This document shows, piece by piece, positions 54,028 to 62,491 of a DNA stretch of 64,000 nt. This DNA comes from Actinomadura sp. NBRC 104425. Lineage in GTDB: Bacteria > Actinomycetota > Actinomycetes > Streptosporangiales > Streptosporangiaceae. Made by a program: the position numbers and the translations under genes. The notes under the pieces are model-generated. The model saw nothing but the letters and a program-made list of their open reading frames with translations. It made no database searches and was not told the DNA's origin. The DNA lies in assembly GCF_030269545.1 (NCBI RefSeq), contig NZ_BSTN01000007.1:269013-333012 (forward strand), read 5' to 3'. Within the stretch, counting starts at the first letter, position 1, and each line of letters begins with the position of its first letter.

Positions 54028-55596
54028 GTGCCAAGCCTGACCCAGGTGCTGCGCGAACGCGCGCAACGTCATCCGGACCGGCTCGCCTACATCGCGGGCG
54101 ACGTTCAGATCACCTACCGGGACTTCGACCGGCGCGCCGACCAGGTGGCGGCGGCGCTGGCCGCGGCCGGGGTCGGGCCCGGCGACCGGGTGGCCATTCT
54201 CGACAAGAACTCCCTGGAGTACGCCGAACTGCTGTTCGGCGCGGCCCGCGTAGGCGCCGCGGAGGTGCCCATCAACTACCGCCTCGCGCCCGACGAGGCG
54301 GCCTACATCGTCAACAACGCGCAGGCGAAAATCTTGGTCGTCGGCCCCGAGTTCGTGCAGGTGCTGGACGCGGTCGCGGGGAAGCTGGAGCACACCACCC
54401 ACCTGGTGGTCATCGGCGGCTCCGGGCACGCCTACCGCGACTACGCCGAGTGGACGGGCGCCCACGAGCCCCCGGCCTCGCCCCCCGACGCCGATGCCGA
54501 CACCGCCGAGGTGTTCGTCCAGCTCTACTCGTCGGGCACCACCGGGCTGCCCAAGGGCGTGATGCTCACCCACGACAACTTCAACGCGGTGCTGCCGCTC
54601 AGCAACGAGCTGTGGGGCATCGACGACGACACCGTGATGATGGTCGCGATGCCGATGTACCACGTGGCGGGCTGCGCGCTCACCGTGTGCACGGTGTTCG
54701 ACGGTCTCACCGGCGTGATCGTGCGCGAGCCCGACCCGGTCGCCATCGCCCGCGCGATCGAACGGCACCGGGTGACGCACGTGTTCCTCGTCCCGGTGCT
54801 GCTGCAGTTCATGCAGCTGATGCCCGAGGTGCGCGAGGCGGACCTGTCCAGTCTGCGGCTGCTGCTGTACGGCGCGTCCCCGATCAGCGAGGAGGTGCTG
54901 CGCGGCGCCATGCAGCTGCTGCCCGGCGCCGGGTTCATGCAGGTCTACGGGCTGACGGAGACCACCGGCGCGATCACCTACCTGCCGCCGGAGGACCACG
55001 ACCCGGGCGGCCCGAACGCGCACCGGCTGCGCAGCGCGGGCATCCCCAACCCGACCTGCCGGCTGCGGATCGTCGACCCGGCGACGCTGGAGGAGATGCC
55101 GCGCGGGCAGGTCGGCGAGATCCTGTGCCAGACGCCGCAGAACATGAAGGGCTACTGGGGGATGCCGGAGGCCACCACCGCGGCGCTGCTGGAGGACGGC
55201 TGGTTCCGCACCGGCGACGCCGGATACCTGGACGAGGACGGCTACCTCTACATCCACGACCGGGTCAAGGACATGATCATCTCCGGTGGGGAGAACATCT
55301 ACCCGGCCGAGGTGGAGAACGTGCTGATGAGCCACCCCGGCATCGCCGACTGCGCGGTGATCGGTGTGCCGCACGAGCGGTGGGGCGAGACGCCCAAGGC
55401 GTTCGTCGTGCCCGCCGAGGGCGCCGAGTTCTCCGAACAGGAGATCATCGACTACTGCCGGGAACGGCTGGCGCACTTCAAGTGCCCCACGTCCGTCGAG
55501 CGCCGCGACGCCATCCCGCGCAACCCCACCGGCAAGATCCTCAAGAAGGACCTGCGCAGCCCGTACTGGCAGGGCCAGGACCGCGCCGTCCACTGA
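54028..55596 (+). CDS. Long-chain fatty-acyl-CoA synthetase-like ANL enzyme
   Basis: 522 residues from the GTG with AAAGGGG at 7 nt. ANL superfamily motifs: P-loop YSSGTTGLPKGVMLTHDNF (about 170-188), YGLTETTGAI, YWGMPEATTAALLEDGWFRTGD and hinge DRVKDMIISGGENIYP, with the catalytic Lys in NPTGKILKKDL near the C-terminus. It activates a carboxylic acid as acyl-AMP and then acyl-CoA. Chain-length preference cannot be read. Monocistronic. Confidence 0.9.
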   Translation: MPSLTQVLRERAQRHPDRLAYIAGDVQITYRDFDRRADQVAAALAAAGVGPGDRVAILDKNSLEYAELLFGAARVGAAEVPINYRLAPDEAAYIVNNAQAKILVVGPEFVQVLDAVAGKLEHTTHLVVIGGSGHAYRDYAEWTGAHEPPASPPDADADTAEVFVQLYSSGTTGLPKGVMLTHDNFNAVLPLSNELWGIDDDTVMMVAMPMYHVAGCALTVCTVFDGLTGVIVREPDPVAIARAIERHRVTHVFLVPVLLQFMQLMPEVREADLSSLRLLLYGASPISEEVLRGAMQLLPGAGFMQVYGLTETTGAITYLPPEDHDPGGPNAHRLRSAGIPNPTCRLRIVDPATLEEMPRGQVGEILCQTPQNMKGYWGMPEATTAALLEDGWFRTGDAGYLDEDGYLYIHDRVKDMIISGGENIYPAEVENVLMSHPGIADCAVIGVPHERWGETPKAFVVPAEGAEFSEQEIIDYCRERLAHFKCPTSVERRDAIPRNPTGKILKKDLRSPYWQGQDRAVH

Positions 55597-55662
55597 GCCC
55601 GGTGGATCCGGGGGCGGGCGCCGCGCGGTGCCCGCCCCCGCGTCCCGCCGTGGACGGCCGGG

Positions 55663-56607
55663 TCAGCGGGCCTCGATGACCGCTTCGTAGTCGGGGAAGC
55701 GGACGACCGCGCCGACCGGCCGGTGGTCGGACGAGCGCACCGGCGTCTCCGGCACCCCGCACGAGATCCCGGCGGGCCCGGAGGCGAACAGGTAGTCGGT
55801 CTTCTCCACCGCCGTGCCGTTCGCGTCCTGCCGGGTCTTGGCACCGGTGCGGGCGGTGCCGGGCCCCTGGTCGCATTCGGCGTAGTCGCGGTAGAGCACA
55901 TCGAGGTTGCGGGACTCGGGCTGCTCGCCGAGGTCGCCGCCGAACACGACGCGTCCCGTCCCGGCCGCCTCGGCGACCTTCTGCGCCTGCTTGCCCCGCC
56001 ATTGGCCGTTCGGGTCGTCGTCCCAGCCGGTGCCGCTCAGCCGCGCCGTGCACAGCTTGGTGTGCCAGGCGGCCGCATGACCGCACAGCATGACCCGCCG
56101 CACACCGGCGGACGGCGACGGCAGCTCCGTGGTGCGCACGTCGGTGAGGCGTTCCCGGGAACCGATGGCCACGCCGAAACTCCCCTGCCCGTTGGCGCAC
56201 TTGCGCGCCGCGCCGTCGGACCCCCGGTACGCGGCGAACTCCCAGCTCCACGCCTTGAACCGGGACGTCTTGCGCAGCGCGGCCACGTGGCCGGAGCAGA
56301 CGTCCTGCAGGAACACCGCGTCCATGGTGACCTTGCGACCGCCGACGCGGACGTCCGCCACCTGGCGGGGAATGGCGCGGACCAGGTCGGCCGGACGCGA
56401 CCCGAGCGGGCATCCGGACGCCGAGTCGCCGCAGACGTTCCAGGTCATCGCGGTGACGGTGGCCGCGGGGACCTCCCGTGCCCCGTCAGAGAGGGCCGGT
56501 CCGATGGCAGGGGCCCCCTCGATCGCGGCACCGGCGCCGGCGGTCACCACGACCGCCGCGGCGCCGCACACGGCAAGCAGGGGGATCAGGGCGCGCGGGG
56601 CTCGCAC
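55663..56607 (-). CDS. Secreted endonuclease/exonuclease/phosphatase-family protein
   Basis: 314 residues from the GTG at 56605-56607, which has GGAG at 5 nt; an upstream GTG at 56634 lacks a site. A signal peptide ([22 protein letters not shown]) is followed by the EEP fold: [18 protein letters not shown] where the metal Glu of LQE reads Asp, [17 protein letters not shown] and [13 protein letters not shown] with the catalytic His. Several Cys pairs suggest disulfides. It is probably a secreted nuclease or phosphodiesterase. Confidence 0.82.
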   Translation of the reverse strand: MRAPRALIPLLAVCGAAAVVVTAGAGAAIEGAPAIGPALSDGAREVPAATVTAMTWNVCGDSASGCPLGSRPADLVRAIPRQVADVRVGGRKVTMDAVFLQDVCSGHVAALRKTSRFKAWSWEFAAYRGSDGAARKCANGQGSFGVAIGSRERLTDVRTTELPSPSAGVRRVMLCGHAAAWHTKLCTARLSGTGWDDDPNGQWRGKQAQKVAEAAGTGRVVFGGDLGEQPESRNLDVLYRDYAECDQGPGTARTGAKTRQDANGTAVEKTDYLFASGPAGISCGVPETPVRSSDHRPVGAVVRFPDYEAVIEAR

Positions 56608-56755
56608 TCGTTCTCCAGGTCGGGACAGAAACACGGGGAATGATCACGAATCCCACCACATCGGGATCATGTCCGCCAGCGATTCGCCCGCACCCGGGCC
56701 TTCTGTCCCGAAACTTGGTGACCACCCGGCCACCCGATGGGTCGGCGCGGCGCCC

Positions 56756-56795
56756 CCGCCGGCGGGCTCCCCTCGGAAGGAGAGCCCGCCGGCGG
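56756..56795 (-). terminator. Terminator after the EF-Tu paralogue gene
   Basis: A perfect 14-bp stem (56756-56769 with 56782-56795) with a 12-nt loop lies just past the corrected stop of the tuf gene at 56803. Its position supports the frame-corrected end rather than the longer read-through frame. Confidence 0.85.
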
Positions 56796-56802
56796 ACGCG
56801 GC

Positions 56803-57991
<1,189 letters not shown>

Positions 57992-58090
57992 CTCGATTCG
58001 TCCTCACTCGTTCGTGGGGGAAGTGAGAACCGCACGGGCGTACGGCCGCGCGCACCTTGCGCGGTCATCGTCGCCCGTGTTCTGGTGACA

Positions 58091-58134
58091 ACCCTCCTCC
58101 GCTGGTTCTCATCGGAGGCGGGACGGAGGAGGGT
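58091..58134 (-). terminator. Hairpin downstream of the MFS gene
   Basis: An 11-bp stem (ACCCTCCTCCG with its complement) and a 22-nt loop. It ends exactly at the stop of the small ORF described next. Confidence 0.55.
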
Positions 58135-58262
58135 CAGCCTCGCAGGCCGTCGAATGCGGCCGTATCGGCTGCCGCATCAGCTGCCGCTGCCAGGGAGGCA
58201 GCCGGCGCCGCGCTCAGCAGAGTGACCTCTGCGAGCGTGCGGGCGCCGGCTGCGAAGAACAT
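58134..58262 (-). CDS. Possible 42-residue Ala-rich peptide
   Basis: Reads MFFAAGARTLAEVTLLSAAP then Ala/Asp-rich and ends FDGLRG directly at the hairpin. The ribosome binding site is weak (CGGGGC). It could be a small protein following the MFS gene or chance. Confidence 0.28.
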   Translation of the reverse strand: MFFAAGARTLAEVTLLSAAPAASLAAAADAAADTAAFDGLRG

Positions 58263-58323
58263 GCCCCGAGGGTACGAATCCGGCCGCGGCGGTGTCGATT
58301 GATTTTTCGCGTGTCCGCGGGGA

Positions 58324-59919
58324 TCAGGCGGTGCGCTCGTCCGCGCCACCGCGTCGGGTGGCGCCGAGCAGGAGCAGGCCCACGGCGGCGCCGGTGAACT
58401 GGCAGGCGGCGATCGCCAGCACCAGGCCGTCCGGGCCCAGGCGGTCGGCGAGCATCCCGGTCAGCGCCGCGCCCACCGCGAACGTGCCGATCTTCAGGCT
58501 GCCGCCGGTGGTGTTGACCTGCCCCAGCCGCTCCGGCGGAGACTCGCGCTGGCGCAGCATCAGCGTCGCGGCGAAGACGGGACCCTCGCACAGCCCGGCC
58601 GCCAGGAAGCACAACAGGGCCCATAGCAGCGACGGCGCCCACGCCAGCGCGGCCAGCGCGCCGCCGAAGGCCACCAGCCCCAGCACCATCACCTGTTCGG
58701 CGTGCCGGGGGCGCAGCCAGCGGGCGCACGCCAGCGAACCGGCCAGCGACCCCACCGCGGCGGCCGCCATGAACTGGCCGCCCGCGCTCGGCTCGGCGTC
58801 CAAGCGCCCGGCCAGCAGCACAGCCGCGATCGCGATGCCGCCCCACCCCAGCCACGCCAGCGACGTCGCCGCCGTGAGCGCGCGCAGCACCCGATTTTCC
58901 ACCAGCACCCACAACCCGCCGATCACCGCGTCCACCAGCACTTTCGCGCCACCGCGCCCGCCGACCCGCTCACCCGCGCCGAACGGCTCCGCCGCCTGCC
59001 CGCCGCCGGCCTCGGCGGCCGCTCGCTCGTCCGCGTCGGTGCTTCCGCCCGTCTGTTGGTGGGGTGCGTGCGTGGCCGCCTCGCCGGTTCCGGCCGGCCC
59101 GGCCGTCTGTGGGGCGCCGGCTTCGGTGGCCGCTCGCTCGTCCGCGTCGGTGCCCCTGCTCATTTCGCGGCGGGGTGCCGACAAGGCGGCCTCGCTCGCG
59201 CGGGACGGCCCGGATGAGGGCGCGGCGCCGGCCTCGGTGGTCGTCTGCTCGGAGTCCTCGGCCGTCTCACGGCCGGGTGTCTGCGTGGCCGCTTGGTCGG
59301 TGTCGGGTCGTCCAGCCGTCTGCTCGTTGTGGGGTACCGGCGCGGTCGGCCGGTCGGCGGGGCCGGGGATCGGGAGGAGGGGGAGGACGAGCAGGGCGAC
59401 GAACGCGCTGGCCACGACGGCGAGCCCCGCGTATGTCCCGGTCGTGGCGGAGGCCAGGCCGGCGGCAAGGCCGGGGCCGGCGATGGCCGCGACGTTGTAG
59501 CTCGACGCCTCCAGCCCGTACGCGCGCGGCAGCCGCTCGGCCGGAACGTACCGGGGCAGCAGGCTCGTCAGCGCGACGACGACGGGTTCGGTCACGCCGA
59601 TCACCGCAGCGACCAGCAGGGCGAGCCCCAGCGCGGAGCGTCCCGCCATGAGCAGCAGCGCCGCCGCCGCGACCGCATATCCCACCGCCAGCGTCATGAT
59701 CAGCGGGCGGGGGCGGCGGACCCGGTCGAGCGCGTGGCCGATCAGCGGGCCGCTCAGCACGTACGGCAGGGTCGCGGCGGTCTGTAGGAACCCGGCGTCG
59801 GCGGCGCGTCCGGTGCGGGCCTCCACCGTCAGGACCAGCGCGGTCGCCATCCCCTCCGCCGAGACCCGCAGCAGCGTGGCGGCCGTCAGGTGCAGGGGGA
59901 GCGGCCCGCGGTCGATCAC
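58324..59919 (-). CDS. MFS transporter with expanded repeat-containing central loop
   Basis: 531 residues, GTG start. Six hydrophobic helices lie in residues 5-185 (motif PLIGHALDRVRRPRPLIM in the helix 2-3 loop) and six in 315-520. The central cytoplasmic loop is about 120 residues, Ala/Thr/Glu-rich, and holds about three diverged 37-residue repeats (TDADERAATEAGAPQTAGP type). No substrate can be inferred; the sequence resembles drug-efflux-type MFS proteins. Divergent from arcA. Confidence 0.85.
   Translation of the reverse strand: MIDRGPLPLHLTAATLLRVSAEGMATALVLTVEARTGRAADAGFLQTAATLPYVLSGPLIGHALDRVRRPRPLIMTLAVGYAVAAAALLLMAGRSALGLALLVAAVIGVTEPVVVALTSLLPRYVPAERLPRAYGLEASSYNVAAIAGPGLAAGLASATTGTYAGLAVVASAFVALLVLPLLPIPGPADRPTAPVPHNEQTAGRPDTDQAATQTPGRETAEDSEQTTTEAGAAPSSGPSRASEAALSAPRREMSRGTDADERAATEAGAPQTAGPAGTGEAATHAPHQQTGGSTDADERAAAEAGGGQAAEPFGAGERVGGRGGAKVLVDAVIGGLWVLVENRVLRALTAATSLAWLGWGGIAIAAVLLAGRLDAEPSAGGQFMAAAAVGSLAGSLACARWLRPRHAEQVMVLGLVAFGGALAALAWAPSLLWALLCFLAAGLCEGPVFAATLMLRQRESPPERLGQVNTTGGSLKIGTFAVGAALTGMLADRLGPDGLVLAIAACQFTGAAVGLLLLGATRRGGADERTA
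59010..59340 (-). repeat. About 111-bp diverged tandem repeats in the MFS gene
   Basis: The segment GCTCGCTCGTCCGCGTCGGT ends at about 59040 and again at about 59151; a third weaker copy lies about 112 bp further on. The period equals 37 codons, so the frame is kept. Confidence 0.75.
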
Positions 59920-59974
59920 GTGGCGATGGTGGCACACCGTCCGATCGGCCGGTAGGCGCGAAGATGGGGCCACA

Positions 59975-59980
59975 TAGACT
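59975..59980 (+). promoter_or_regulatory. -10 box of arcA
   Basis: TAGACT lies 6 nt before the arcA GTG, consistent with a leaderless or near-leaderless mRNA. Confidence 0.5.
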
Positions 59981-59986
59981 GCCGGT

Positions 59987-61192
59987 GTGGGCGAGACGAC
60001 CGAACACCGGGTCACCACCGAGGTGGGACGGCTGCGGACCGTCCTGCTGCACCGCCCTGGCGCGGAGCTCAAACGCCTGACGCCCCGCAACAACGACAAG
60101 CTGCTGTTCGACGGCATCCCCTGGGTGGGGCGCGCCCAGGAGGAGCACGACGCGTTCGCCCAGGCGCTGCGCGACCGGGGCGTCGAGGTCCTCTACATCA
60201 CCGAGCTGCTCCAGGACGTGCTGGAGTACGAGACGGCGCGCGACGAGGCGATCAGCGGCGTGCTCGACGACCCCCGCCTCGGCGACCAGCTGCGCGGCGT
60301 GGTCGGGGGGTACCTGCGCGACCAGGACCCCGAGGAACTCGCCCACACCCTGATCGCAGGGCTGGCCCACGAGGAGCTGAAAACCGGTCACGGCCTGGTC
60401 TACCGGCTGCTGGACCGGCACGACTTCATCATCGACCCGCTGCCCAGCCTGCTGTTCACCCGCGACAACAGCACCTGGATCGGCGACCGGGTGGCGGTGA
60501 CGAGCCTGGCCATGCCCGCCCGGCACCGCGAATCGGCCCTGATCGGCCTGGTCTACGCGCACCACCCGAGGTTCGCCGGGGTGCGGTGGGTGTACGACCC
60601 GACGCTGGAGCACATGGAGGGCGGGGACGTCCTGCTGCTGTGCCCCGGCGTGATCGCGGTCGGCACGGGGGAGCGCACCACGCCCGCCGGGGCGGAGCGG
60701 CTGGCCCGCCAGGTGTTCGACGCCGGGCTGGCGCACACCGTCCTGGCCGTGCCGATCGCGCAGAAGCGCGCCACCATGCACCTGGACACCGTGTGCACGA
60801 TGGTGGACGTGGATACCGTGGTCATGTACCCGCCGATGGCGGACTCGATGACCGCCTACGCGGTGACGACCGACGACGGCGACCTGCGCGTGGCCGAACC
60901 GCGCCCGTTCCTGGAGGCCGCCGCCGAAGCGATGGGCCTGGACCGCCTGAAGGTCATCGACACCGGCCTGGACCCGGTCACCGCCGAACGCGAGCAGTGG
61001 GACGACGGCAACAACACCCTGGCCATCGCCCCCCGCGTGGCGGTCGCGTACGAACGCAACATCGAGACCAACGCGCAGTTGGAGGCGGCGGGCATCGAGG
61101 TCATCCGGATCAGCGGCAGCGAGCTCGGCAGCGGCCGCGGCGGCCCCCGCTGCATGTCCTGCCCGCTACTCCGCGACACCCCCACCACCTGA
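59987..61192 (+). CDS. arcA: Arginine deiminase
   Basis: 401 residues, full length. ADI motifs: [19 protein letters not shown] near the N-terminus, [44 protein letters not shown] with the catalytic His, and catalytic Cys in [12 protein letters not shown] at the C-terminus. It converts arginine to citrulline and ammonia. arcB and arcC are not adjacent, so it may act alone in arginine turnover or acid tolerance. Confidence 0.96.
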   Translation: MGETTEHRVTTEVGRLRTVLLHRPGAELKRLTPRNNDKLLFDGIPWVGRAQEEHDAFAQALRDRGVEVLYITELLQDVLEYETARDEAISGVLDDPRLGDQLRGVVGGYLRDQDPEELAHTLIAGLAHEELKTGHGLVYRLLDRHDFIIDPLPSLLFTRDNSTWIGDRVAVTSLAMPARHRESALIGLVYAHHPRFAGVRWVYDPTLEHMEGGDVLLLCPGVIAVGTGERTTPAGAERLARQVFDAGLAHTVLAVPIAQKRATMHLDTVCTMVDVDTVVMYPPMADSMTAYAVTTDDGDLRVAEPRPFLEAAAEAMGLDRLKVIDTGLDPVTAEREQWDDGNNTLAIAPRVAVAYERNIETNAQLEAAGIEVIRISGSELGSGRGGPRCMSCPLLRDTPTT

Positions 61193-61208
61193 GCCCTAAG
61201 ACCCCCGC

Positions 61209-61226
61209 CGCCCCGATGTTGGGGCG
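61209..61226 (+). terminator. Short hairpin after arcA
   Basis: CGCCCC (61209-61214) pairs with GGGGCG (61221-61226) across a GATGTT loop, 17 nt past the arcA stop. Confidence 0.45.
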
Positions 61227-61373
61227 CGGTGTCCTGGGCCCACGCGTCCCCTGTATTGGGGTTATGACCCGGTGTTGTGGGCCCGCATGGTCAGCACCCT
61301 GAGCAGGACAGTCCGGCACCGTAAGCCCGGACATCCTGAGACCAAGGCAATCAATTAGAAGTCAGCGAGATTG

Positions 61374-61539
61374 GTTGCGATACCTCCAGGGTGATGATGC
61401 GGCGAGCTGGCCGGGCGTCCCCGCCGCGCATCCCTGCCCGCGTTGCGATCCCTCCAGGGGGATGATGCGGCCGGGGTCTACCGGCGACAGCGCCCCCGCG
61501 AGGGCGGCTGTTGCGATACCTCCAGGGTGATGATGCGGC
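61374..61539 (-). CRISPR. Mini CRISPR array 1: three 30-nt repeats, two 38-nt spacers
   Basis: Repeats at 61374-61403, 61442-61471 and 61510-61539; spacers at 61404-61441 and 61472-61509, both 38 nt. On the + strand the repeat starts GTTGCGATACCTCCAGGG and ends GATGCGGC; repeat 2 has two substitutions. On the - strand repeats end in GCAAC, the common 3' handle end, so the array is probably read leftwards from a leader on its right. No cas gene lies in the window. Confidence 0.88.
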
Positions 61540-61645
61540 CCGAGGGTAAAGCCGCAGGTGGGCACGGCTTGCGCATGGCCGCACAGGGTGAATTCTTCAG
61601 CAGTCCGGCGGTTGTGCAAGTGCGCAGGTCAGAGCGGTTCTGGTG
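61540..61645 (-). promoter_or_regulatory. CRISPR leader-like sequence 1
   Basis: About 106 bp directly beside the last repeat of array 1 that recur almost unchanged beside array 2 (61961-62068). The pair begin CCGAGGGTAAAGCCGCAGGT and share GCGGTTGTGCAAGTGCGCAG. Their position and duplication mark them as leaders. Confidence 0.75.
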
Positions 61646-61862
61646 AGCCGGTTGGCTCCCGAATCCCACTGGCGTCCGTAGACGTCGCCCTGCTGCCCTC
61701 GCGTTCCTCTCCTTCGATCTTGGTCTTGGCATCTTGACGAGTCACGCGGCGGCCGTCTCATTTCACGACGCCACATTTTTTGACCTGCACGAACTCGTAC
61801 AGCACCTCGTGGACGCAACCGCATGCCGACGCCCCCAGCCGTTCTACGTGGCGATCCGGTTG
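61646..61862. other. Spacer DNA between the two CRISPR arrays
   Basis: 217 bp with lower GC patches (CACATTTTTTGACC near 61771). No gene, tRNA or insertion-sequence end recognised. Confidence 0.4.
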
Positions 61863-61960
61863 TTTGCGATACATCCAGGGTGATGATGCGGCCAGGCCGC
61901 CGGGGACGGCCCCTATGACCGGGATGCCTAGTTGCGATCCCTCCAGGGTGATGATGCGGC
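61863..61960 (-). CRISPR. Mini CRISPR array 2: two 30-nt repeats, one 38-nt spacer
   Basis: Repeats at 61863-61892 (degenerate: first base and one internal base changed, as expected for the leader-distal repeat) and 61931-61960; spacer at 61893-61930, 38 nt. Same repeat family and orientation as array 1. Confidence 0.85.
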
Positions 61961-62068
61961 CCGAGGGTAAAGCCGCAGGTGGGGACGGCTTGCGCATGGC
62001 CGCTCATGGTGAATTTTGCAGCAGTCCGGCGGTTGTGCAAGTGCGCAGGTCAGAGCGGTGCTGGTTTG
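61961..62068 (-). promoter_or_regulatory. CRISPR leader-like sequence 2
   Basis: Nearly identical to 61540-61645, with only a handful of substitutions. It adjoins the leader-proximal repeat of array 2. Confidence 0.75.
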
Positions 62069-62248
62069 AGATGGGTGTTCGCTGTAGTTTGCGCAGGGCA
62101 GCGCATATGTGCCGGGCTGCCCCGCTACGGGCGACGTGTGGTGGCGGGCTGGAGTTATGCAGGTGCCTGCCGGTCGCGTGGTGTGAACCAGAACACTGGT
62201 GATGTCGCGGGTGTGGTGGGCGCCGGGGCGGGGTGGTGGCGGTGGTGG

Positions 62249-62491
62249 TCACCAGAGTTCCCATATGACCGCGCCGGTCTTCTCCTCGCGCCGGGCTCGT
62301 GCGACCGGGCCGAGATCGACGTAGACGGGGCGTCCGGACGGGCTGAGTGTCACCCGTCGGACGACGCCCCGCGTCCCGTCCTCGGCCTTCCGCAGGGCGT
62401 CGGTCACGTGGCCGATGGCGGCCGCTCTGCTGTCGGTGACACCGCACAGGCCGTCCGGCGTATTGAGGTCCCAGGCGTACAGCTCGACCAT
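62249..62491 (-). CDS. 80-residue conserved-looking protein coupled to the Pro-rich gene
   Basis: Starts MVELYAWDLNTPDGLCGVTDSRAAAIGHV and continues DALRKAEDGTRGVVRRVTLSPSGRPVYVDLGPVARARREEKTGAVIWELW. A small alpha/beta domain with no signal or membrane helix. The ATG overlaps the TGA of the upstream Pro-rich gene (TGATG), so the two are translated together. The pattern resembles short actinobacterial proteins from plasmid or mobile regions, but no function is known. Confidence 0.7.
   Translation of the reverse strand: MVELYAWDLNTPDGLCGVTDSRAAAIGHVTDALRKAEDGTRGVVRRVTLSPSGRPVYVDLGPVARARREEKTGAVIWELW

Larger units (their letters stand above)
57992..58323. other. 332-bp gap between the tuf and MFS genes
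   Basis: Contains the tuf promoter region (none recognised), an 11-bp inverted repeat (58091-58101 with 58124-58134) that could end leftward transcription from the MFS gene, and a possible 42-residue - strand ORF (58134-58262). Confidence 0.5.

Noticed and set aside
56486..56802. Extended Arg-rich C-terminus of the EF-Tu frame
   Set aside because: Result of the frameshift; the conserved end lies in the next frame and stops at 56803 just before a terminator.
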